Shown piece after piece: positions 1 to 10,206 of a stretch of DNA of 64,000 nucleotides. Each line of letters begins with the position of its first letter. Positions within the stretch are counted from its first letter, which is position 1. The translations under genes and the position numbers were made by a program. Source of the DNA: Protea cynaroides. Lineage: Eukaryota > Streptophyta > Magnoliopsida > Proteales > Proteaceae. The stretch is from the NCBI GenBank assembly GCA_028583415.1, contig CM053276.1:62725510-62789509 (forward strand), written 5' to 3'. Below the pieces are notes generated by a model. The model saw only the letters and a list, made by a program, of their open reading frames with translations, was not told the origin of the DNA and did no database searches.

Positions 1-539
1 GTTCTATAAAAGTTGCGGGTGCATTAGTCAATCCAAAAGACATGACTAAGAATTCATAATGTCCATATCTTGTTCTGAATGCTGTCTTTGGAATATCTCC
101 TTCCTTAATCTTCAACTGATGGTATCCTGACCGAAGATCGATCTTGGAGAACACCTTGGCACCTTGCAACTGATCGAACAAGTCATCGAACTGAGGCAAC
201 GGGTACCGATTCTTGATTGTCAGCTTATTCAGTTCCCGATATTCTATACATAGTCAAACACTACCGTCCTTTTTCTTTACAAATAATACTGGCGCTCCCC
301 ATGGTGATATGCTAGGTCTGATGTAACCCTTGTCCAGTAATTCCTGTAACTGTACTTTTAATTCCTTCAATTCAGTAGGAGTCATTCTATAATGTGCTTT
401 AGATACTGGTGTGGCTCCAGGTATCAGATCTATAACAAACTCTGTTGCTCGATTGGGTGGTAGTCCTGGTAGTTCTTCAGGAAATACATCTGGAATGTCA
501 CGCACAACATCAATATCCTCCATTCATGGTGCTTCTTTG
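1..539 (-). pseudogene. pol: pol of element E: N-terminal reverse transcriptase, truncated by window
   Basis: Minus-strand translation gives the conserved run-in to plant Ty3/gypsy RT (VFPEELPGLPPNRATEF, then PWGAPVLFVKKKDGS), the YRELNKLTIKN motif and the FSKIDLRSGYHQL block with a catalytic Asp. The rest of RT, RNase H, integrase and chromodomain lie outside the window. A TGA at 254-256 interrupts RT where element A has an Arg codon (CGT). Element B has TGA at the same codon. RT would copy the element's RNA into DNA in cytoplasmic virus-like particles. This copy cannot make a full enzyme. Confidence 0.9.
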
Positions 540-999
540 GTGAGGTCGACCACTGATACTAGATACCCAACTCCTCCTTTCTCTAGGAATTTTCTAGCAT
601 TTAATGCAGAGAGGATGAGTTTCCATTTACGGGGAAGTTTGGTTCCCGCAAAACTAAACTCTGCTCATTTCTTGTCTTTAAATGTCAATTTCTTTTCTGC
701 ACATAATAGGTTTGCAGAATGCCGAGCTAACCAGTCCATTCTCAAGATGACGTCAAAGTCTACCATTTCAAGTTGAATCAAGGTTGCATCCAAAGTCTTA
801 TCATCAATAAGAACTGGACATGGTCCATAACCTTTTTCTAATTCCACTTCTAATCCCATCGGCGATCGTATAAGCAGTTTGTAATCTAATGATCTGAGGG
901 GTAGATTCAGCTTCTTTCCAAATGACACAAGTATAAAAGAATGAGTAGCTCCAGAATCAAAGAGTACTCTAGCGGGTATGCCATTAATAGGTACAATAC
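540..999 (-). pseudogene. pol: pol of element E: aspartic protease region
   Basis: The minus-strand frame reads VLFDSGATHSF, with the DSGA active site of retropepsins at about 941-958, then the GLEVEL...CPVLI core and an MDWLARHSANL segment typical of Tekay-type protease. The protease cleaves the Gag-Pol polyprotein. A stop near 665 and another near 524 break the frame between protease and RT. The N-terminus has no Met of its own. It follows the intron-like segment at 1000-1069, so in an active element it would be translated as part of Gag-Pol. Confidence 0.85.
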
Positions 1000-1069
1000 T
1001 TGTGATTTGTTTTAGTTTTAGTCTACATGATCACACAATGTAACACAAAATGAAAGGTTCAGGTCATAC
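1000..1069 (-). other. Putative gag-pol intron of element E (~70 bp)
   Basis: After gag codons ending ..GTCACAG the minus strand continues GTATGACCTGA, a donor-like start with an in-frame stop, and after about 70 AT-rich bases resumes as the protease frame (..TATTGTACCTATTAATGG). Elements A, B and D have the same layout with a proper AG. Here the acceptor has changed: CACAGG in B and D is CACAAG in E, which moves the nearest AG by one base. Removal of this segment is inferred, not shown. Confidence 0.6.
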
Positions 1070-2334
1070 CTGTGACCATCTCAGGTGATGTGACAGCATC
1101 CTCAGATGTAACAGCATAAACCTTCCCTTGCTATAGCTGCTTTCTGGGTTTAGAACACTCTCTTGAATAATGTCCTATTTGGTTGCAGTTAAAGCATTTT
1201 ACTCCTTCATTGTTTTGCTTTTGTTGCGGTTGAGCTACTGGAGTAGTCTTGGCTGCAACATTGAAGCCTTGAGTACGGAAGGGTTTAAATGTCCTTGTAT
1301 TCCCTCCGTTATAAGAATTCCCATTTGGCCTTTTAATACCCTTGTTTTGAGCAAAGTAGCTCTTCTTCTGGCTCGACTCTATTACTCGAGCAATTTGTAC
1401 TGCTTTATTGTAGACCTTCTTTTCCAATCCCAGAACATGCTCGGGAATGCTTCCCCTAAGTCCCATGACAAACCTTCGGGTCTTTGTATTTTCCTCTTGC
1501 ATGCTAGCAGGTGCAAAGAAAAACAGCTCCTCATAATGCTGTTGGTATGCATCCACAGTCATCTGGCCCTGATATAGACTCAGGAACTCTCTCTCCATAG
1601 AATCTTTCAAACTTTTGGGGAAGTACTTCTCAAAGAATGCCTCTTTATATATAGCCCAGGTCAATTGGCATGCTTTGTTAATAGATAAGTCCGTGTGGAC
1701 TTCTACCAGTGGTGTGCATCGCCTTTCAGCATGAAGGTTGCACACAGCTCCTTTTCCTCCTTATTTACCGTCATCATCATGAAATTTCTTTCCATTTCAT
1801 CAATCCAGTGTGCTAGCCACAAAGGATCTGCTGGTTTACCATTATATTCTTTGGACATCATCTTCAGAAAATGCTCAATCAGTCACGAGTGGTCCAGCTG
1901 ATATGGAGCGTAGGCCCCATACATAAGTGGTTGATACTGGTAACTGCCTTGAGCTACCTCAAGATTCTGTACTTGAGCCGACATGACTGGTGTTTGAGGT
2001 GTGTGGGGTACCGTGTTGCTTCCTCTTGGTACTGTGCTAGCTTGTCATGCTGGCATAGGTGTCGTATGTGCAGCTGGAAAAGCCATGCCTATAGCAGCCT
2101 GCATATTGGCTTGCACCTGTTGTATTTGCTGCAGCTGTTGAGCCAAGTTCATTACTGCTGTAGCTAGATCTGTAGTTGGGGCTAGAAAGTTTGTAGGATT
2201 TGCCTGGCTACTAGCCACTGGCGGTGCCGTATTCAAATTCTCCTATGCTTCATGATTTACATGGCTGTCTTCCTCCACAGGGGTGGTGGTGGAATTGGGT
2301 TACGACCTCGTCTGGTCACCCTTCTCCCAGCCAT
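1070..2334 (-). pseudogene. gag: gag of element E
   Basis: Capsid/nucleocapsid polyprotein of a Tekay-like element. The start is the ATG at 2334 (MAGRR..RRGRN), as in the intact gag of D. Then come a Gln-rich segment (LAQQLQQIQQVQANMQAAIG), the capsid core (SLYQGQMTVDAYQQHYEEL, RRFVMGLRGSI) and a CCHC zinc knuckle CFNCNQIGHYSREC near 1150-1200 that would bind genomic RNA. Stops and frameshifts near the N-terminus (about 2240-2260) and between 1745 and 2045 break the gene. The C-terminal 204 codons are still open. Regulation probably runs through the spliced leader described at 2359-6747. Confidence 0.88.
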
Positions 2335-2459
2335 TTCCTGTTCTGGTGGTGGTAGTGTCTGAAAATAATCATAGCACATGTAAAGCAATCAATATAAGTT
2401 ATTCTCAAGTAAAAATCCATCTAATTAACATAAATTTCCAATTTTTTAGATCATTCTGA

Positions 2460-2720
2460 CAAAATATTGTATTTTCCATCGTTGGGTCGATGGTAAGGTC
2501 GGTCCTTATGCGACCCTAGGGTCTGCGACCCTAAGAACACTGTCAGCTCACCGAGAGCCTAGGGTCGATGGTAGGGTCGGTCCTTGTCCGACCCTAGGTC
2601 CAACCCATGGTTCTCTGTCAGATCACCGAGAGCCTAGGGTCGATGGTAGGGTCTGATGTAGGGTCGCATATTTTGGTCGAATTCTGTGACCCTACGATCC
2701 AGAATCAGGTTTTTAAACCC
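2460..2720 (+). promoter_or_regulatory. Motif cluster and TTTTAAA box upstream of the antisense ORF (element E)
   Basis: About 240 bp hold roughly a dozen copies, in both orientations, of GGGTCG/CGACCCTA-like motifs, including a direct duplication of an ~80-bp stretch (CACCGAGAGCCTAGGGTCG occurs twice). Straight after lies GGTTTTTAAACCCG, with the TTTTTAAA at 2710-2717, then a CT-rich stretch. Element B has the same order on its antisense strand. The same motif type occurs in this element's LTR (6300-6490 and 6990-7130). I read it as a promoter for the antisense ORF. Confidence 0.5.
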
Positions 2721-2850
2721 GATTTTGGATTCATTTCCCATTCTTTCTCCTTTCTTCCAACTCAACCCGTTTCCCTGAGTTGCTACATTATTGACCCCTA
2801 GTGTTTGGTGATCTTTCCTTTCGTTTGTGACTTCCGCTCCTTCTCTAAAG

Positions 2851-3327
2851 GTATGCTCTCTACTGTTTCCGCATTTTTAAGCTTTATAAACTAGGTTTTT
2901 GTCCATTTACATCGTTTTCTTTAAATTAAACTTTTTTCAATTGTAAAAATTTAATTTTTATTGGGGGCTTTTGCTATTGGTCACCCAATGGACGAAAGCC
3001 CTCAAAAATATTTGAGTTTCATCGGTTGGTTATCGAGAAACTTGAAATTTTTCATTTTTGACCTAATTTTTGAGATTTTTTGAATTTATTGAAATTTCTT
3101 CAAATTCGATCTTTCTAGATTGAATTTTCAACTGTATGAGCCTTGCAAGATGGTTTGGAACCTATGTAAGTCCTCCTGCCCAAGTGTTTGGTTGAAAAGT
3201 AGTGATCCAATTTTTTTCATCGGGTCGGGATAGTGAGGCTTTTGTCCAATTCATGCTGTTATATTACCAAAAATTTTGAGTTTTTCACCATTACTAATCT
3301 ATTATTTGTTTTTCTTTGCTTTGATAG
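2851..3327 (+). other. Putative leader intron of the antisense ORF (element E)
   Basis: TCTCTAAAG|GTATGCTC at 2851 is a good donor, and TTTGCTTTGATAG at 3327 (or the AG at 3331) is a good acceptor, two to six bases before the ATG at 3333. The segment is AT-rich, as plant introns are. Element B has matching sites at 19398 (donor) and 18969 (acceptor) on its antisense strand. Splicing is inferred. Confidence 0.5.
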
Positions 3328-3332
3328 ATAGT

Positions 3333-4643
3333 ATGGCTCGTACCAAGGTTCCTAGGACTCATGACCCAGTTCGTTTCCCCTCTAATGAGGCTAAGACTCG
3401 GTATGCTCGCTATGAGCATAAGAAAGTAGAAGGGGTTCGCTGTGTGCACTTGGCTACTCTAGCCTTGTTCAATATGGAGGGTGCTTTTGGTGACATGGGC
3501 TGGCTTCCTATGATCACCTATGAGGCTTGTACCCACCCTAATCTGGTGAGACAGTTCTATTGCAATCTCCAGGTAGTGGGGGATCGCAATGACACAGAGA
3601 GAGGTAGGGAGCTCAGGATCACGAGCTACGTCAAAGGGATAGAGGTTTCATTTGACTGTCAGCAGTTGGCTGATCTTTTGGGCATATCAAATGACGACCC
3701 TTTGGTGTACTGTGCTCCCAAGGAGCCCCAGTTCCTATCATTGGAGATGCATGCTGAGATTGACAGTCAGCTTATTAGAGATGATCGTTGGGAGATGAAA
3801 GCGATCAACCTATGTCCAGAGCCTCGGGTGTACTGTAAGATCATTGAGCACAACCTGATACCCCATAGTGGACATTATGAGAGGATCTCCCAGTTGACTC
3901 AGTATGTCCTCTACTACATTTGCGCTAGGCAGCCTGTCTGCCTACCTTACATTATCATGAGGACGATGATCCGTACTACGCTGCCTGGTCAGCTAGGCAA
4001 CCTACCCTACAGACGTCTGATCATTACACTGCTCACCCGCCTAGGCGTTGATTTAGTAGATGAGAGGATTCAGGAGAAGACTTTGTCATCAGATCTTGAC
4101 TAGGAGGCCATATGTAGGATGGGTATGTGGGATGCTAAGGTCAGTGATGATGAGAGAAACGCTCTGGTGCGTCCTCATACTCGAGTAGAGATAGCAGACG
4201 CTGAGGCTACAACAACAGCAGCCGGAGCAGGGGTCCATGGGGGTGATGCTGAGGATGAGGATTTCATCTATATGGATGTAGATGCTATACCTCCTTCTTC
4301 ACCTCCACATTCTACTGGAGCTGGTCCATCTCAGGCTCCTTCACACATGGCTGGTCCTTCACACCCACCATCTGATGATATGATGGGATTACTGCGTGAG
4401 ATCAGAGAGGCTCAGTGCGTGACAGACTTGAGAGTGGGAGAGCTTCTAGATGCTCAACGCACTATAGATAGGAGAGTGGGCGAGCTTCTAGATGCTCAGC
4501 ATGCGTCTGATCAACGGATGACCGAGTTGACAGCTAGTCTCCAGATGACCCAGACTCAGGTAGCCTGGTTGACTAGAGTGTATGCTGAGGACTACGAAAG
4601 AGATCGCGAGGCACCTCCTCCTCCATCACCTCCAACTCCATGA
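3333..4643 (+). pseudogene. Antisense ORF of element E: plant-transposon-protein-like, coiled coil
   Basis: About 437 codons, interrupted only by a TAG at 4101-4103, where element B has TGG (Trp). I chose the ATG at 3333 (MARTKVPRTHD) because B's ORF begins at the same residue; an in-frame upstream ATG at 3276 lies inside the putative intron. Residues 80-140 (LVRQFYCNL, then a V-K-G-x-x-x-S-F-D stretch and LADLLGIS) and the later PVCLPYI...LPYRRLI segment resemble the 'putative plant transposon protein' domain found in many plant retroelements. The C-terminus has an Asp/Glu- and Ala-rich linker, two repeats of VGELLDAQ and a heptad-like coiled coil, then a Pro-rich tail. Function is unknown. 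Transcription would run against gag. Confidence 0.75.
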
Positions 4644-4913
4644 TGCATATTTTCTTTTTATCCTTCTTTGTACTACAGAGTAACTGTCCGGGTTATGGAC
4701 TGTACTCTGCTTTGGATATGTATAAACGTGCTTTTTATTTGAGGTATATGAAACATGTTTCTCCTTTTTATATGTGCATTATTCTCTTTCTTTAATTTTG
4801 TCTCAATCAATATAGGTGCTTATAGTGTGTTCTTATTCCAACTTTTAAGTTTTATCCTAACTCAGTTCACAACTTTTGTGAAATTATACTGGTTTAATAG
4901 ACAGGGTCTGAGA
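4644..4913. other. Non-coding spacer between antisense ORF end and PBS (element E)
   Basis: AT-rich stretch of 270 bp. It follows the stop of the antisense ORF and precedes the primer-binding site. It would hold the 3' end of the antisense transcript and part of the genomic 5' leader. I see no ORF or clear signal in it. Confidence 0.5.
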
Positions 4914-4928
4914 GCTCTGCTACCAAGT
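4914..4928 (-). other. Primer-binding site, initiator tRNA-Met type (element E)
   Basis: On the minus strand ACTTGGTAGCAGAGC follows the LTR end directly. It differs by one base from TGGTATCAGAGC, the complement of the plant initiator tRNA-Met 3' end found intact in A and B. Confidence 0.85.
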
Positions 4929-5208
4929 TGTCACACCCCAATTCCTCACTATTCAAAATGGTGTGATAAACTGCTAATAAACCAACGGTTCAACCAGGAT
5001 CTCAAATAGGCTGTGTTCGTTTGCTTAAACCATACACATCCACAACCATAATCAGAGTAAATAAACAATAGTGGAAGTCTTATATATTAAATGAACTGAG
5101 AATCTAACTAAGATAGAGTAAATAAATTATACTATTATCTCCACAAGGACTAAGACATAAATTAAAATAATTAAATCAATTACATTGTCTATATAATTTA
5201 AACCAAAT

Positions 5209-5328
5209 CTAATCGAAAACACAAGAGTTGCACTCGCACGACGAATCATGCGACTCCATCATAACTTCAGCATCCATCGTCGCCGCATGTCCATACATCA
5301 TAGCATTTATATAATCTTCTACTATGGT
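5209..5328 (-). CDS. LTR-encoded 39-codon conserved reading frame (element E copy)
   Basis: The minus-strand frame after GATGCAG|G reads 39 codons to a stop, with central YGHAATMD and end HDSSCECNSCVFD. The same length, stop position and CECxxC ending occur in five other LTR copies (solo LTR, both LTRs of B, both LTRs of A). Here the frame is open for 73 codons in total (5430-5209). No known domain is recognised. The three cysteines could bind metal, but nothing proves that it is translated. Treat it as a candidate peptide or 3' exon. Confidence 0.4.
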   Translation of the reverse strand, partial: TIVEDYINAMMYGHAATMDAEVMMESHDSSCECNSCVFD

Positions 5329-6893
5329 ACCTGCATCATCAACTAAAAATATTCGACATCGAAAGGGTGAGCACACATCACGGCTCAGTAAGCAAACAAA
5401 ACAATGCAACAAACATATGCATGCATTCAATTCATACCTTTGGTCTGGTTCATAAGTTTGCTATGTGCTATAGAAAGGATAGGTGGCCGCCGCACCTCTA
5501 TCTACGAATGTGTGGAATTGCCCAACGGATCAAACACCATTGCCACCCCCATATGCACCCACCGTAGAATAGAGATTGAGCTAAAGTGCTTAGGACCGCA
5601 CCGCATCACACTTCTCCTGATGCTCTACCCATACCAACACGTAAGCCCCTGTTGGCGAGGGCTTACAAATTGGGCTCGCAACTAACCAATCGTAATGTCA
5701 AACAGTGTATCCAAGGCCTCACCCCAGCATTTCTCAATACGTCCATAGAGATAGAGCTAAGGCCCCCCGGTAGAGTCAGTGACTACACGGTCCGAGACCA
5801 CCTCCCCTGATGCCCTACGACGTAATAGTTCTTGTAAGGTAATGGCGATACAACGATGCCAGTGGACAAGACTTGAGTAGAGATAGAGCTAGAGTCTGGT
5901 GACCAGGATGAACCATAGTGTCAAGTCCTCCCCCTGATGCCCTACTCGCATCATGTACACTAACCATACACATACAATCACATGCCTATTCCTAGCATCA
6001 TCATCAACATCATATTATAAATAAATGGAATTAAATATGCATGAACAATAATAACAGGATTAGTGGATGACATGTGATATGCGCATTACAATCATACAAT
6101 CATAGAATCATATATGGTATTGGACTCAATAATCGAAAATAGTTTATTATTAGCCAATTAGTTTAGGTCTTGTTCCTTCACCTTTGATTGAGCGTAGATC
6201 CTCGTTCAAGCTTTATGAATCACTTTTAAATCACTAGAAAGACCTAACAAGTCAATAGATTTTAATTAAAATTAATTCTAATATATTTCAAACTAACTGA
6301 AATCGTAGGGTCGCAGGTAGGGTAGCACCTAGGGTAGCAATTTTCTACGACCCTAGGGTGTAGGGTCAGACGTGGGTTCGGATACCATTCGACCCTACGT
6401 GCGACCACACCCTCCCTGGGACTTCCCGTGGGCATGTGGTCGATCCTGTGGTCTCATAAGGTCGATTATTATTCGACCCTACGTGCGACTACACGTATTC
6501 TGAGTCAACCTTTCATTCAAAAGTCCATTCGTTCATGTTTTGACCCTTTGGATTACTTTCATGGTCCATTATAAGATTGTTCTATGGCTCAAAACTCCAA
6601 GTTTTACACTGTTCATTGTCTATAACAATTTCCTCCATGGAATCTCTTGGAACTTGTCCATGGATGGATGATTTGGGTTTCTCCTAATCCTATGTTCTTC
6701 ATAACTATTCTAAGATCTCTTATTCAGTTAAGGAATTAGGTTCATACCTTTATTCAGAGGTTTTTCTGAAGTTTCCTTCTCTTTCTTAGTCTTTTTCTTC
6801 AAGTTTCCTTATCTTCTTCTCTTCCTTCTCTTTCTCTTTCTCCCACTTTCAATTAAGGTTGTAAAGGAGTGAAAGAGGCTAAGGGATGTCCTA

Positions 6894-6901
6894 TTTATAG
6901 G
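6894..6901 (-). promoter_or_regulatory. TATA box of element E LTR
   Basis: TATAAATA on the minus strand, followed within a few bases by AGGACATCCC and then a purine-rich leader, the same order as in the LTRs of B, D and the solo LTR. Confidence 0.7.
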
Positions 6902-7265
6902 GGAAAACCCTTCATAATAAGTCTCAATGAGTTTAGGAAAGATCCCCTTGGAATTCACAGAGTTTCCTAATTTTTGGTTTTTGTCTATCATCGTAGGGTC
7001 GGATGTAGGGTCGCAGAATCCGTCGACCCTACGTTTTTCTAGTCATGCGACCCTACAACTAGAAAGTCATGGGTTGGACTTCTGTTGAGGTGGGGTCGAC
7101 CCTACCTGTTTAGGCATGCGACCCTACCCTCACATTTACTATTTTTGGGTTAGACTTATACCTGATCTTCTGATTTTCTTCACTCACTTGGTCTACTTGG
7201 CTCGACCATGATAGGTAGAGCTGGTACAAAGTGGTAAGACCGGTTAGTTCGATATGGGTCTTACA

Positions 7266-7890
7266 GGCCTGGTTGTTCATCCCTTTTTATTTTGCTCTAG
7301 TCTGATAATCATTATTTAGTATATTCTCAGATGGGTTCTCATTACCCATTCTCTACCCAGATGGTGGTGGGGTCGGGTTGCGGCCTCTTCTTAGTGATCA
7401 GTGGTAACGGATCAGCATGTGGATCTCACTTTGAGTCTCTACGTCACCCAGGAATATAGCTTTATCTTCTTTTATGGTTACTCTCATTTTTCTCATTTTT
7501 GGTGTATGACCATTGTTCTTCTATCTCTGTTGGATTCAGCCCGAGATCTTTCCCTTGACCTCTATAGGGATTTAGGTGTTACTAGCCATTTTCCTTCTTC
7601 CTCTGTCATACATCGAGTTCCACATCTCGTGAGTACCAACTTGGTATTCTAATTTTTTTGCTTTACAGATACTCCCTTCTTGCTACTATACTATATTCTT
7701 TGTATACTCAAGCAACTATCTAACTTATAGACCGTATCCTATGTTATTTGTTTATTAGGCTACATTTTTTCCTCCTATCTATATATACATATGGTTCCAC
7801 CTTTTATATGTACATTATTGTCTTATTTAAGTTCTGTCTCAACCAACAATGCTACGTATGATTAACCATCATGAGAACCAACCGGTTAGT
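7266..7890 (-). mobile_element. Remnant of a D-like element (antisense-ORF side)
   Basis: The plus strand here matches the reverse complement of 38620-39230 in element D in several blocks: GGCCTGGTTGTTCAT, TCATTACCCATTCTC, GATGGTGGTGGGGTCGGG, and the ATATGGTTCCACCTTTTATA block near 7785. The fragment is thus the region between PBS and gag of an older, minus-oriented relative. It begins right at the end of E's LTR, so E inserted into it. It stops at the solo LTR. I see no intact ORF. Confidence 0.65.
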
Positions 7891-10206
7891 TGTAAGACCC
7901 GCACTCCACTAACCGGTCTAATCGTGTCGTGCTTGGTCTTCTCATCATTGCTGGATCTAGTGGACAAACCATGTGAAGACAGACCACGAGACCAAGTAAG
8001 CGAATCGACTCAAAAACACTTAAAACTAAGTATATGGTCGACTACCTGGGTAGGTATGGTCGACCATATGATGAAAAATAAAGACCATTGATAATTAAAT
8101 GTACGGTCGATGTTTTTAAGCATATAGAAGATGGATTTTGCGACCGTATGTCCAACCTTACGACCCCAAATCAGACTTCGAGTTTGGAAACTTTCCAAAT
8201 AAAAGGGGGATCGCTTTCCTATTGTTGGAAAACTCTATATGGAGAGTTTCTCTCTATATAAAGGACGTTCCTCAACCCTTTTTTACTCTTTTGGAGCATT
8301 ATCAAACCCTAGAGGAAGAGAAGGGAGAGAAGGAAAAGGAGAGAAGACTAAGAATAAGGTTTTACAGGGAAAGTTTTGGTTTGATACTGTAGGCCAAGGT
8401 ATGAAACTTACCTCTAAAGATGTAAATCCTATTGAATAAGGTTTCTATTGTGGATTGGAGATGTCAAACCATTATGCTCCATGTGATCCTTTGAGTAAAT
8501 CTCAAGGATAACTATGAGGGATGGATTTAGGGATACTAGTTAATGAGAAACTGTAAATAATGACCATAGGATAACCTTAGGATGAACCCAAGTGAAGAGC
8601 CAAGAAATTGATATAGGAGAAACTCAGATTGGAAGTAAATTTTGACCAAAAATTGTATGGTCGTAGCTACGATCGACCATAGGATGACCAGAAAGTCAAC
8701 CACAGCCAATCGAGAGGAATTCAGGAAACATAGGTGTGGTCGCATATAGTGCGACCGTAGGGGTCGATCGTACGTGGTATGGTCGACACAGCATGAGACC
8801 ATAAGACCAATCAGTCACCTATCAATGATCTACTTCGCTTTTTGACTACTGTAACATATTACACATGAATCCTAACATAAATTCATATAATTTCTAGGTT
8901 ACTAAATTGGTTCAAAGGGAATTTCAAGGCTTGGGAGGAGATTAAATATTGTTAAAAGGTGAGGGAACAAGACCTAAATTAGTTGGATAATAACAAGCTG
9001 TTTTATTTTATTGAGTCCAATGCCATAATTGATTCTATGCTTGTATTCTTGTAATGTACATCTTACATGTCATCCAATATTACTGTTATATTCTGCTCAT
9101 GCATATTTATTTCTATCTATTTATAATATGATGATGATGATGATGCTAGGAATAGGCATGTGATTGTATGTGTGTGGTTAGTATACTTGATGCGAGTGGA
9201 GCATCAGGGGGAGGACGTGACATTGTGGTTCATCCTGGTCAGAAGACTCTAGCTCTATCTCTTCTTAAGTTTTGTTTACTGACATCGTCATATCACCATT
9301 ACCTTAGCAGAACTATTACGTCATAGGACATTAGGGGAGGTAGTCTCAGACCTTGTAGTCTTCGACTCTACAGGGGGGCCTTAGCTTCATCTCTATGGAC
9401 GTATTGAGGGATGCTGGGGTGAGGCCTTGGATACACTGGATGACATTTAGGATTGGTTAGTTGCGAGTCCAGTTTGCAAGCCCTCGCCAATAGAGGCTTA
9501 CTTGTTGGTACGGGTAGGGCATCAGGGGAAGTGTTGGTAGTATGTAATCCGAACACTTTAGCTCTATCTCTATTCCATGGTGGGTACATGTTGGACGGTA
9601 ATGGTGTTTGATCCATTTGGAGGATTTACAAACTCGTATATAGAGGTGCGGTGGCCACCAATCCTTTCTATAGCAAATTATAAACTTAAAAACCAGACCA
9701 AAGATATGAATTGAATGCATGCATATGTTTGTGTATTGTTTTGTTTGCTCACTGAGCCATGATGTGTGCTCACCCTTTTGACATCAAATATTTTTAGTTA
9801 ATGATGCAGGTCCTACTGTAAAAGATTTCGTGAATGCACCATCGTACGGACACATGGCGGCTATGAATGCAGAAGCTGTGGAAGATGCGCATGATCCTTC
9901 ATGAGAGTGCAACCAATGTGTTTTTGAGTAGTTTAGTTATGTTTGAGTACTGGAACTTGTAATGGATTATTTACTTTATGTATTGAGTTATTTGAAAATA
10001 ACTGGATTAAATATTTATTTTATTACTGTTAAGCCTCAATTCATTGTTTATAAGGACTTTCGCTTGTTAATTTATTATCTCTGATTATTACCATAGAATG
10101 TGTTTGGTTTGATATGGTGGGTACAACCTATACGAGATCCTAGTTGAACCATTGATTTATGGACGGTTCATCACACCACTGGTTAGTCCAGAATTAGGGT
10201 GTGACA
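7891..10206 (+). repeat. Solo LTR, Tekay-like, related to element B
   Basis: TGTAAGACCCGCACTCC...GGGTGTGACA, 2316 bp. TATA box TATATAAAG at 8255-8263 then GACGTTCC; donor-like CCAAG|GTATGAAAC near 8399; GGTCGACCAT-type motif clusters at about 8030-8170 and 8650-8810; ATG trinucleotide run near 9128-9146. No PPT precedes it and no PBS follows, so it is a lone LTR. The flanking 5-mers (TTAGT left, CATTG right) do not match, so it is not a simple solo LTR from recombination within one insertion. Confidence 0.85.
9812..9931 (+). pseudogene. LTR-encoded 39-codon frame (solo LTR copy, one stop)
   Basis: Same frame as in the other LTRs: after GATGCAGGT it reads 39 codons to TAG at 9929, with YGHMAAMN in the middle and ECNQCVFE at the end. 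The first cysteine of the CEC motif is a TGA here (TGC in B). Length is otherwise conserved without indels. Confidence 0.45.

Larger units (their letters stand above)
2359..6747 (-). other. Putative sense leader intron of element E (LTR donor to gag acceptor)
   Basis: On the minus strand the LTR has AATAAAG|GTATGAACC, with the donor GT at 6747-6746, about 150 bp past the TATA box. Just before gag stands ATTATTTTCAG|ACACTACC, with the AG at 2360-2359, 25 bases before the ATG. Splicing would remove the rest of the LTR, the PBS and the whole antisense ORF from gag mRNA. Elements D and A have the same acceptor position, and all LTR families seen have a similar donor. This is inference from splice-site consensus and cross-family conservation. 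Confidence 0.5.
1..7265 (-). mobile_element. Element E: Tekay-like Ty3/gypsy chromovirus, 5' part, cut by window edge
   Basis: Read on the minus strand the order is 5' LTR (7265-4929), primer-binding site, antisense ORF region, gag, protease and the first part of RT, which runs off the window at base 1. The gag zinc knuckle, DSGATH protease and the RT sequence are of the Tekay/Del type, and the PBS matches initiator tRNA-Met. The internal region carries several stops and frameshifts, so this copy is inactive. The distal LTR lies outside the window, so the target-site duplication cannot be checked. The element sits directly against a fragment similar to the aORF side of element D (7266-7890), which looks like its insertion target. 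Confidence 0.9.
4929..7265 (-). repeat. 5' LTR of element E
   Basis: About 2337 bp, starting TGTAAGACCCATATCG and ending ...TTGGGGTGTGACA on the minus strand, so with TG..CA ends. Minus-strand TATA box TATAAATA lies at 6894-6901, followed by AGGACATCCC, a purine-rich leader and the GTATGA donor. CGACCCTA-type motif clusters flank the promoter on both sides. A trinucleotide ATG-like run lies near 5998-6015, and the U5 inverted repeat (GAACCGT...) near 4970-4995. Confidence 0.92.

Noticed and set aside
5404..5810. LTR ORFs on the strand opposite to the element (e.g. CYRKDRWPPHLY), recurring in all LTRs
   Set aside because: They recur because LTRs are homologous; frames vary between families and contain shifts, unlike the 39-codon frame on the sense strand.
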